DNA of 64,000 nucleotides from Synaphobranchus kaupii (Eukaryota > Chordata > Actinopteri > Anguilliformes > Synaphobranchidae). The stretch covers positions 3,620,590 to 3,684,589 of the forward strand of contig CM056397.1 of the NCBI GenBank assembly GCA_029718625.1. Reading direction: 5' to 3'. The notes under the pieces were generated by a model that did no database searches, was not told the origin of the DNA, and saw only the letters and a program-made list of their open reading frames with translations. Below are positions 55,671 through 64,000 of the stretch, one piece after another. The translations under genes and the position numbers were made by a program. Each line of letters begins with the position of its first letter. Positions within the stretch are counted from its first letter, which is position 1.

Positions 55671-56286
55671 TCCCTCCTTGTTTCACCTAATTCACTCTCG
55701 CATTTCCTCCACCTATCACATTCCTTTCCCCGCTTGCATTCCTCACACCCTTGTCTCCGCTTAATCACTCTCGCATACATTCTCATGCTGCATTCACTCA
55801 TTAGCTCATTAACTTCACTATATTTTCTCCTGGTGTTCTTTGTCTGGTGTCAGTTTGTTAAGTCTTGTCGTTGTAAAACTCTGGTCTTGTCTGGTCTTGA
55901 AATCTACAGTCATATTCTTGCTTTGTCTTGCTATCTAACACTTCATAGTCTTGTTTTGCTCTTTGCTGAAATTAACGCCTTGTCTGTTGTTCTGCTTACC
56001 CGCCAGCCTGCAGCCATCTCCTTGTTCCACGCCACGCATTCCTGTCTCCCGCATCCCGCTCTCCCTCTGCTACGCCAACCCAGGATTCAGCCACTATCCA
56101 GCCGCTTTGCCTGCATCCCGCTCCCGCTCTGCCCCAGTTCTCGCCAACCCAGGATCCAGGCCCTTTCCCTGTTTTTCCCTATACTTCTGGAGTATTGGAC
56201 GAAGTAATAAAAGCTCTGTGTGAGCATTATTGTATTCTGTCTCTGAGTCGTGCATTTGAGTCCAGTCCCTACTCGGATCCTTAACA
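55671..56286 (+). mobile_element. 3' block: fragment of a different Gypsy LTR family
   Basis: Pyrimidine-rich LTR-like sequence with AATAAAAG near 56206, GAGTCGTGCATTTGAGTCC and the terminus TTAACA, akin to the 28854-30999 LTR rather than to the 5' LTR here. It joins integrase without any integrase C-terminus. Confidence 0.7.
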
Positions 56287-56981
56287 TTAGGCTTGATATA
56301 GGTGTTATTAGCTCCTTTTTAATGGATAGACATTGTCCCATAACAGAAGATTCTCCCCCCAGAAGATTACAGGAATTATTGCCAAATATAGGCTCAGTCA
56401 TACCTTGATCCAGGATAATTGCAAATAGTCTATACATGTAACCTTACACGTATCATCGCACATCACCTGGATGTTGATGGAGTGGGCTGAAAGCAATTTA
56501 ATGTGGCATTCCCCTTCGCTGAGGAACAGGTATGTGGTCTTTGATCTATGGACCATTTTATTATTATGCATTTTTTTGATATAGCTTACACAATAATAAT
56601 ATTTCACATTGTAATCGTGATATTTTTAGTCATGCTTTTGTGTGCCCCTGTGTGTAACAGGCAGGAGGGTGTACCTGCGTTGTGCACACGCCTATGTAGA
56701 CGGACTTATATGCGCCGTTAAAATAGCATGTAAAGAACTGCGACTTGACTTTAGACCTGGTTTTTGGTGGTTTTAGCGCAAGCGCTTTCTGCTGGCTCAA
56801 GATAGCAATACGCTAAAAATTATTCTGGCCACACCTCATCTTAAGACCAACACGCCAAGTTCACTTGCTATGGGCGCAACATCACTTGGTATTTAATCGT
56901 AAGCGCTTGGGGCTATAATTAACCCTGCGCCGGGTGTAAGATAGCAAAGACATGGTTAGCGCCGGGTGTAAGATAGGGCCC
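56287..56981. mobile_element. Harbinger-like element, right part (copy 2)
   Basis: From TTAGGCTTGATATAGGTG to GTAAGATAGGGCCC. It matches 62025-63335 (minus the SINE insertion) and the right end of copy 1. The left part is not found upstream of the Gypsy element. Confidence 0.75.
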
Positions 56982-57572
56982 ATAGAGCATATATGCATAT
57001 CTATGGTACAAGATAGGTTCATATTACAAAGTACTCTTTTTATTTTTGTTAATTCTATTTTCTTTCATAATCTACACTTTGTAACAATTGTCATATGTTA
57101 ACTGATTGATATTCTCAATAAAACATTTTAAAAATTCAATAAATATCACGAACCACTTCCTCAATAGTTTGGAAAGAGTTTAGCAGGATTTCTTTCGCAC
57201 ACTGCTTGCATAGTAGTCGGGGGTCTGAGTGGACAGGGGACAGTGGACAGGGAACAGGGGTCGTATTCGGACACAGCCCGAGTTTTACATTGTAGTGTGC
57301 AACAGTTAGTTAAGCAGTGGTTTGAAAACGTGCAGCATTTTCTGTTGTGTTACAAAACAATAAATTCTAAAAGTGTATTCTCAAAAGAAACTACTTACTA
57401 TTAGAAAATTCCACTAAAATAAGTTAAAATCTCTCTAAGATGGGAAGTATACTCCAATCACACTTTAGAGTTTAGAAAATGCATATTGTTGCAGAATTTT
57501 GCTTATAAAGAGAACTCTTTAGCAATTTGCATCTACACTCTATAATAAATAATAATAAACTTTATTTTCATA
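56982..57572. other. No gene recognised
   Basis: AT-rich with an AATAATAATAAAC run at 57546-57559 before the Tc1 copy. No element ends. Confidence 0.35.
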
Positions 57573-58122
57573 CATAGTGTTGCTCGAAATTCAAACCCCT
57601 TCACTTTTTGCACACTATATTGTGATGGTTTGGGGCTCATTTGATACCTTAGACCCTTGATGACTTACAGCCATTTCGCCAGTGATGTGTTCCATACTGT
57701 ACCAGCATAATTTACAGCTGAATCTAGTCTCACCCCCCAATTCCCATAGAGATCCATTAAAATGCAGAGAGGTTATAGTATTGCTTGTAACTACCTGAAA
57801 ATAAGATAGAGACTTTTGATGTTGATGCGTCACAGACTTCAGGTAGTAACAGCATGCAAAGAATATGTGACCAAATATGAAATATACCTTAAAAATACAT
57901 TAAAGCAAAGGGTATGAATACTTATGCACATGAGAGATTTCAGTTTTTGATTTTTAATACATTTGCAAAAATTTCTAAAAACATGTTTTCACTTCGTCAT
58001 TATGGGTTATTGAGTGTAGATTGATGGGCAAAAATGGCAATTTTATCCATTTAAAATTAAATCTACAACACAATAAAGTGTGCAAAAAGTGAAGGGGTTT
58101 GAATACTTTCGAGCACCACTGT
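57573..58122. mobile_element. Tc1-like MITE, copy 3
   Basis: Right end TTCGAGCACCACTGTA with GTGAAGGGGTTTGAATAC; left counterpart GTTGCTCGAAATTCAAACCC. The interior 57625-57880 is the GATGACTTACAGCCATTT / GCATGCAAAGAATATG half-foldback shared with 13.4 and 28.6 kb. Confidence 0.8.
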
Positions 58123-60346
58123 AGTTGCATGTCAAAGTGCTTTACATAAAAGTACAGATTAAAGCAAGATACAGATTCGAACAACAGATACACAGCATAA
58201 GAGAAAGCCCATAAAATAAAACTCCAAAATCACCCCAAAATAAGAACATGAAGTATTTAAAACAATATAAAATAAAAAGAAGTACATGTTAAAAGAATAA
58301 TTAAGAAAATAATAAATAAGTAAATAACACTCTAATGAAAACACCTTACTACATTTACCTCTACCCATCTATACACACCTACCCATACTGTAATGACTCC
58401 CCATCACTGACAAGGCCGCGTAAATTAATAAAAATGATGCCTTGCTTTAAAAGGTTAAATGAGATCCACCGTTGAATGACATTTGAATGACAACTTTAGC
58501 ATAACAAAGCTTAGCAATGGGCCACTAATAGCTCCCCATCTTTGACAGAGTGCAGTGTTTTCACTGCTCTGCCTTTTCACAGACTGCTTTTAAAAACAGT
58601 CATTTTTGCATCACCCTTTCAACCTCCTCCAGTTCAAATGCAATAAAAAACCTTTCACACACTGACAACAAGGGAGGCAAGGGAGTCTCCGACTACTATT
58701 CGCTTCAGGTCGGCCTTTTCTTATTTTAATTTAATTGCCTCCCTAATTGCTAATGTTTACGGGGCACTGTATGCCTGGGTTGAAACAGGCCTTACCAATT
58801 CCATGTGGGGGAATATAAAATTAATTGTGCTAGCTGAATTCATGAGTAGCAAAATAAAGCAGGTTGTGGGGAGGTAATGAAGGAAAGAATATGGGGGGGA
58901 GCAAAAACCATTCTGGTTCATGAGAACCTAGACAAACAACTTGTGGTTGATATAGAAAAAAGGGAAGAACAAAGGAGGTACAAACGAAGTCACGCTGCGC
59001 TCATCCAGCAGCCGGGGCCTTGTCCCCAGCTTGCAACACCTCTCTGCTCCCTTTTCATGTCGGTGTTAGGAGAAGGACGAAGGGGCTATCTGGTGGCTGT
59101 CAGCCTCAGAGCTGCTCTCTCTCAGTGGCTGTGAGATAAGGCCGTAAAGTGCGGCACTTGATGGACTTGATTAATTCCCTGGAACGAAGGTTTGTCTTCC
59201 CCGTCTCCCTGAATGGCTTCATTCTCGAAGATGAGGTCACCGGAGTCAAGGCAATAAAGTAGCTGATATTCACATTAAAGCCGGCTTTCAAAGCTGTCAT
59301 CCCCGCTTTGGGGAAAAAAAGAAAAGCGTTTCTTCTTCTGGAGTGAGTCCCTCGGTGAAAGACAAGGAGGATCCACTGTTGCCCCCTCCCTCTGCCGCGG
59401 CTACACTGAGGATAATTGGCCGACGAGTGAACTGAAGTGCATCGGTGGCGTCCAATCGCACGGAGGCCCTCGTCAATGGATTTGCACCTTTCACACAGAA
59501 CAGGATGAGTCCTGGACAATTCTGGAGAAAATGATTGTCAATTGAAACTGTTATTGTTAGTTATACAGCAAGCTAAAATGACCTCAATTTGACCTCCCTT
59601 GACCCCTTACAAAAAATTATAGTTTCAGTTCTATTTTTATAAATGATGCATTTTATAAATGATGATTGCATACATAAATTGTCTTAAAACAATACTAATA
59701 GTAATAATAATAATAATAATAATACAGAAAAATATTCTGGCATGAATTGCTTAAAAGAAAATAGCATAATTTCTTTAGCCATGCAATAATACACTTGCTG
59801 CACGTGGCAAACATCTGAATGCACAAGCAAAAATATCTTTCACCTCAGTATTTATGGCATTATAAAACAGGATGATTTCTTGAAATGCACAATAAATTCA
59901 GCATTGCCGCACCGCACCTTATTATGACGACTGCTTTCTCGGCACAGTCCAGTGAAGTCTAGTCACTTCATGCAGTCTGGATTCACAAATCAACCGTCGT
60001 CTCCACTCGAGTGGCTCCCCTGATGATGGGCCTTTTCACACCGTGAATAAAAAAAAATCTCTGGGCTCTTGACAAGTGTAATGAATGGTGAGGAGAAGCT
60101 TGCCCATCCATCAAGCTGCCAGTACGGCCCAACCTGCAGTGATACATGGTGGAGCGAGCTCATAAAGCTGGTCCATCTTCTGACCTCTGCCGGAGAGGGG
60201 GGGCGCTTTTTTTATGACCCTTACCAGATTTAACAGCCAATAATGACTGGAATAACCATTTAAACCTTTTAAGGCCAAGGCGTGTGGCGGGCGACAGTGC
60301 AGGAGTGATGTATTTGGCCCTTCGATGTTTTGGCAAGGTCATCTCT
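58123..60346. other. Mostly single-copy stretch, possible conserved non-coding DNA
   Basis: The longest interval in the window (2.2 kb) where I detect no repeat shared elsewhere, apart from a (TAA)n run at 59700-59722. 58980-59520 is GC-balanced. The nearest coding exon lies on the minus strand, so 60346 downward would be its 3' UTR. Small frames (85 plus, 137 minus) overlap each other and show no domain. Confidence 0.45.
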
Positions 60347-60598
60347 TCAAATGTGTGCAGTTGGAATGAGGGAAGGGTCAGAGTCCCAAAAGGAGTTATT
60401 CTTGGCCTCCAACAGTGATGGCCACTCCCACCTGAAGCTGTGATGGAGGAAAGTTTTCATATAGGGGAATGATATAGAAGGACCCTCTGTGTAGTGGACC
60501 AGGGAGTTGAGGTACCCAGCAAGGTCTCCATCGCTTCTGACTGATGACTGGATGTACTTTAGGTTGGCCTTGATTTGTACTGTGCTTGAATGGGAGAC
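60347..60598 (-). CDS. Terminal coding exon of an unidentified gene
   Basis: On the minus strand, CCTTATTTTTCCAG is a strong acceptor. The exon opens in phase 0 (GTC TCC CAT) and encodes 83 residues: VQIKANLKYIQSSV near the start, GDLAGYLNSLVHYTEG in the middle, SFPYMKTFLHHSFRWEWPSL then FWDSDPSLIPTAHI at the end, stopping at TGA 60349-60347. The even residue usage, the W/F-rich C-terminus and the splice site make it convincing as real coding. The upstream exon must lie beyond 60692, now filled by a Harbinger-like element. I cannot name the family. Confidence 0.65.
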   Translation of the reverse strand, partial: VSHSSTVQIKANLKYIQSSVRSDGDLAGYLNSLVHYTEGPSISFPYMKTFLHHSFRWEWPSLLEAKNNSFWDSDPSLIPTAHI

Positions 60599-60691
60599 CT
60601 GGAAAAATAAGGTTTGTGCTGGTAATAATGTTAAAGTGCCAATAGGGGGCAGTCTTCTCTCTGAACCAAGAAAATGGCTTCTAAGCATTAA

Positions 60692-63335
60692 GGGCTCTAT
60701 CTTGGCGATCTGAGCGCTTTGTCTAAATGCATGGCGTAAAGTGCATTTAGGGCGTGTCCAAGTCCATAGTTTGACAGCGTGTTTTTTGATCGCTAAGCAC
60801 GGCGCAAGTGCAAATGGGCTGAACCTAGTCTCTTCATTAGTTATAGGTGTGTCTTGGGCGTGACATGCAATAAACCAATCAAAATGTCATATCCCATTCC
60901 CTTTAAAAGCCTGCTTTTCCACCTTGGCAGATTGCTTATATGATGGCGAAACAGACATGCTCGTGCGTGTTTAGTGTGATCAAGGAATAGGCTATATGGA
61001 TCAATAGTATGATCAATATTATTCTGACTAACCATTATGAGTTCCTGGTAATTCCCAACAGTGCTGTTATTTTACAAAATATATGCAGTAAAAATTTCGT
61101 TAAAAGCACCAGCAGCAGCTGAGAATAAGCTACCAATGGCTTCTATCTCACCTTGGAAAACGCCAAATTAGCCTTCTTGTTTAAGGTATTCCGTGTGATT
61201 ATGCAATGAAACATTGTCAAACATCAATTCCATGGGGCTGTTCTCATTGAGTTCTCGAAGTTCAAGTTTCATCTGAAGTTCATTACCTGCATTCTAATAT
61301 TGATTAATAACATAAATTGGCATACCGTTATTTTGCCTTAATGATGACACTAAATACAATAAAGCTGTCAGGTTGGCAACCCAGAGGTCCAGGCATATTT
61401 TCCCTTGTTTTATAATGTCCTGCTTATGGAAATGTGACCAACGCGTTTTACTAGCAGCTTTATGCTTTAAAAACAAGTCCACTTTCCCGAGAAGACCATG
61501 AAAAGTGCAATTTAAAGCAGGTGAAACAGACCTGCTCCTGCATGAAGTTAAAGCGCACATGTAGAGAATGGCATTAAAATTAATTGTGAATTAATTGTTC
61601 TCTTTAAAATTGTTTTGTTTTTGTATAACAGGTGAAATCAGCAGGGTTTTAATAAGCTGAGAGTATGGAAGCCTGGTCACTGTAATTTAAAAAATTTGAA
61701 AGATGAAGAATAAGGCTAAAATTCAGTTAACATGGTGAAATTTATCTCCGTTTTTTAACCGTAGGCTATTGAAAAAACCTTATGCACAACGAATCCCAGG
61801 GACTGTAGCCTAGGCTATTTGAAAAACAATAAATGGAATATTCACTGGACAAGGTTTTGAACTTTTTTCAGTCAAAACCATTCTATTTACTTACAGGTTG
61901 TAGGCCTAGATGAACAGAGCTGTATGACATCTGAAGCGCATTTTCATAATTCAAATGTCTATTGCAGTGCGCGAGTTTTCCATTGAATAACAATTCACGC
62001 ATTAGGTGTAAATGACAATTTGCGCATTAGGCTTGATATACTGTAGGTGTTATCAGCTCCTTTTTAATTACATTACATTACATTACATTTATTTAGCAGA
62101 CGCTTTTATCCAAAGCGACGTACAGTAAGTGCGTACAGAGACATCATCATCATTACAGAACAGACAAGGCAAAGCACATCCTTTGCATAATGTAGCAGCT
62201 ATCCCTAGCAATGAACGTTGACTGTAGTTCACAGTAAGCTGTGGGCAAATCAGCAACACCACACTTTCATTCCAAATACTATTATAAACTATACTGTTAT
62301 AAACCATTCCAAATACTATTATAAACTATGCTATTATAAACCATTCCAAATACTATTATAAACTATAATAAACAGACAGGAAAACACAGGGAACAGGGAA
62401 CTGATATTCCTAGGTGAGGATATCAGTCAAGGTGGAGTCTGAAGAGGTGTGTCTTCAGGCCTCGACGGAATGCAGGCAGGGTTGGAGTAGAACGTAGGGG
62501 AATGGGAAGTTCATTCCACCACTGAGGTGCTAATGTGGAAAAACTCCGCAGTCGGGACAAGCGAGAGCCTTTGACACGGAGGGGGGGAAGTGCCAGTCGC
62601 CCTGCTGTAGAAGAGCGAAGTGGTCGAGCAGGAACATAGTTCTGGATTAAGTCCTAATGGATAGCCATTGTCCCGTAAAAGAAGATTGTCCCCCCAGAAG
62701 ATTACAGGAATTATTGGCAAATATAGGCTCAGTCATACCTTGATCCAGGATAATTGCGAATAGTCTATACATGTAACCTTCCACGTACCATCGCACATCG
62801 CCTAGATGTTGATGTAGTAGGTTGAAAGCAATTTAATGTGGCATTCCCCTTCGCTGAGGGACAGGTAGCCTATGTGGTCTTTGACCTATGGATCCTTTTA
62901 TTATTATGCATTTTTTGATATAGCCTACACAATAATAATATTTCACATTGTATTCTTGATATTTTTAATCATGCTTGTGCGCGCCCGGTGTGTATCAGAC
63001 AGGAGGGTGTACGCGCGTTGTGCACACGCCTATGTAGACGCACTTATATGCGGCGTTAAAATAACATGTAAACAACTGTGACATGACTTTAGACCAGGTT
63101 TTTGGTGGTTTTCGCGCAAGCGCTTTCTGCTGGCTCAAGATAGCAATACACCAAAAATAATCCTGCCACACCTCATCTTAAGACCAACACGCCCAGTTCA
63201 CTTGCTATGGGCGCAACATCACATTTTTCTGACGTAAGCACTAGGGGCTATAATGAACCCTGCGCTGGGTGTAGGATAGCAAAGACACTTGCGTTTTGGT
63301 TAGCACCACTTAGCGCGGGGTGTAAGATAAGGCCC
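60692..63335. mobile_element. Harbinger-like TIR element, copy 3, with nested repeat
   Basis: GGGCTCTATCTTGGCG ... GTGTAAGATAAGGCCC, flanked by TAA on both sides (60689-60691, 63336-63338), the 3-bp duplication typical of PIF/Harbinger. The left third matches 36126-37607 closely (e.g. ATGATGGCGAAACAGAC). No transposase frame recognised. A SINE-like insertion at 62069-62654 adds 586 bp. Confidence 0.85.
62069..62654 (+). mobile_element. SINE-like element with (CATTA)n head
   Basis: (CATTA)n then TTTAGCAGACGCTTTTATCC and AAAGCGACGTACAG. It also carries a longer body with GTGTCTTCAGGCCTCGACGG, GTTCATTCCACCACTGAGG and CCAGTCGCCCTGCTGTAGAA, all common teleost repeat words. It is flanked by TAAT (62065-62068, 62655-62658). 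The uninterrupted sequence is seen at 37490-37500 and 56318-56328 (TTTTTAATGGATAG). A short local triplication of CCAAATACTATTATAAAC lies at 62273-62364. Confidence 0.8.
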
Positions 63336-63382
63336 TAAGAATCTAGGAATTAATCACAATGTGAGAATAATTATAATTATAA

Positions 63383-63565
63383 TAAATATTGCTGCAAGCA
63401 GCGATTCCCGGGGGCCGAGCGGCATGAGCAGCATTTGTCACAGAGACTGCAAAATGGTAGACAAATCTATACAGGGTTGACCCAAAAAGAAAATGTTTGT
63501 TTCTAATCAGGGCTTTTGCCATTGTTGATGGTATCTAAGCCCAATCCCGTAAGGGCTTGCGTGTT
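63383..63565 (-). repeat. Terminal block of the 45.5-48.65 kb composite element
   Basis: AATATTGCTGCAAGCAGCGA ... AGGGCTTGCGTGTT is the inverted match of 48475-48655. It starts at the same TTATTATT-type boundary, confirming the element's right end. Confidence 0.8.
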
Positions 63566-63569
63566 ATCG

Positions 63570-63665
63570 TAAATTCTTCATTTTCCTAGAAGCCTACTTC
63601 ATATTTATGGTGACATTGTGTTATGTGTGGAAACTGTCACCTGAAAAGAGCTGAAGTGCACATCC
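63570..63665 (+). repeat. Repeat block shared with 1.7 and 50.2 kb
   Basis: CGTAAATTCTTCATTTTCCT, GGTGACATTGTGTTATG, AGAGCTGAAGTG. It adjoins the composite terminal block, showing that the two belong to one family. Confidence 0.65.
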
Positions 63666-64000
63666 TCTTTGTTGCAAATGAATCAAAAAATCTTGCCAGC
63701 TAAACCGCAACAGGACAACATTGGTAGGCCTACACATAGACGGATGTTTTTGTTGGCTTTTGTGTGACATTGAGACTAGTGACGATGTTTGAAAAGAAAT
63801 GTTAGTTCAAAACATGTAGCCAATGGCACAGTTATGAATTGATTTTTTAGATTAACAACGCACTCTGTACCAGATCATATTTTGCCTGAAAACCTTATTT
63901 TCTGTGTCTGACAAATGGATACTTCTCATAGCCAACTGGGTAAACGTGACCTGCGGTAAATCTTTTGTTGGTTGGTAGTATCATAAGCTACTGGGCCATG
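63666..64000. other. No gene recognised
   Basis: End of window; no element ends, RNA genes or conserved frames recognised. Confidence 0.4.

Larger units (their letters stand above)
51740..56286 (+). mobile_element. Ty3/Gypsy retrotransposon, degenerate and mosaic
   Basis: 5' LTR, gag, protease, RT, RNase H and a truncated integrase are in canonical Gypsy order, broken by stops and frameshifts. The 5' LTR (TGTCACGG ... CGCGTTTGGTTCC) and the 3' terminal block (... GTGCATTTGAGTCCAG ... TTAACA) belong to different LTR families, and no matching target duplication flanks the whole. The right end lies inside a Harbinger-like element (56287-56981). Confidence 0.88.

Noticed and set aside
54521..55764. 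Long antisense and alternate frames over Gypsy pol (184, 144, 172 codons)
   Set aside because: Overlap RNase H/integrase coding on the plus strand and have no recognisable domains; GC-rich shadows.
55347..56207. 286-codon plus frame
   Set aside because: Runs in a shifted frame over integrase and then through pyrimidine-rich LTR-like sequence (Leu/Ser/Pro-rich); composition artefact.
59106..59519. 137-codon minus frame
   Set aside because: No domain, no splice support, mixed composition; may lie in conserved non-coding DNA.

Overview
The window reads as gene-poor, repeat-saturated teleost fish genomic DNA. There is no bacterial-style gene packing, rRNA gene or CRISPR array. Introns and splice signals are vertebrate-like. 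The repeats are characteristic of ray-finned fish: Tc1/mariner foldbacks, hAT elements with 8-bp target duplications, Ty3/Gypsy solo LTRs, a decayed L1/Tx1-type LINE, TTAA-type MITEs and PIF/Harbinger-like elements. I cannot name the species from sequence alone.

Layout. 0-5 kb: an undefined start, then a mosaic of a hairpin-ended repeat (TTGGGATGGCAGG end), a tRNA-like unit, and a 1.1-kb repeat interrupted by a 1.29-kb TIR transposon whose empty site is preserved 40 kb away (about 44.87 kb). 5-13 kb: several TIR elements, twin 4 x 30-bp minisatellites, a Gypsy solo LTR (8780-9425), a second LTR-like block, and a TTAA MITE (12188-12605). 13-33 kb: a Tc1-type foldback, an exon resembling the P2X7 cytoplasmic-domain family of fish proteins, a reverse-strand L1 whose RT segment is tandemly repeated with a 793-bp period (14.7-17.4 kb), a hAT element, and a nested region. 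That region is an L1 holding a 5-kb undescribed-looking DNA transposon (20886-25903), which holds a foldback element, which holds a hAT, which holds a hAT foldback MITE. Beside it lies a Tc1 (26180-31105) carrying a hAT and a solo LTR that itself carries another solo LTR. 33-45 kb: a third solo LTR, a possible CpG-type promoter and first exon on the minus strand (35.7-36.05 kb), Harbinger-like and MITE elements, tRNA-like units, a 402-bp tandem duplication, a 1.2-kb TIR element and a 1.24-kb inverted repeat. 45.5-48.65 kb: a composite element of 478-bp tandem units, a hairpin and two different tRNA-like units sharing one tail type. 49-51.5 kb: weak candidate host exons. 51.7-56.3 kb: a broken Ty3/Gypsy retrotransposon whose two ends belong to different LTR families. 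56-64 kb: Harbinger copies, a Tc1 copy, a mostly single-copy stretch (58.1-60.6 kb) and a convincing terminal coding exon on the minus strand (60347-60598).

No complete host gene lies in the window. The best functional candidates are the 60.3-60.6 kb exon, the 49.66-49.97 kb membrane-anchored exon, the P2X7-like exon and the two-exon basic protein of the 5-kb transposon. The most novel-looking system is that transposon (20886-25903). It has a 4-bp duplication (ATTT), GGGTGATTCTCA termini, and at least nine exact copies of TTACCGTAA (either strand) confined to its two subterminal zones. The tRNA-like/hairpin composite family (45.5-48.65 kb and relatives) comes second.
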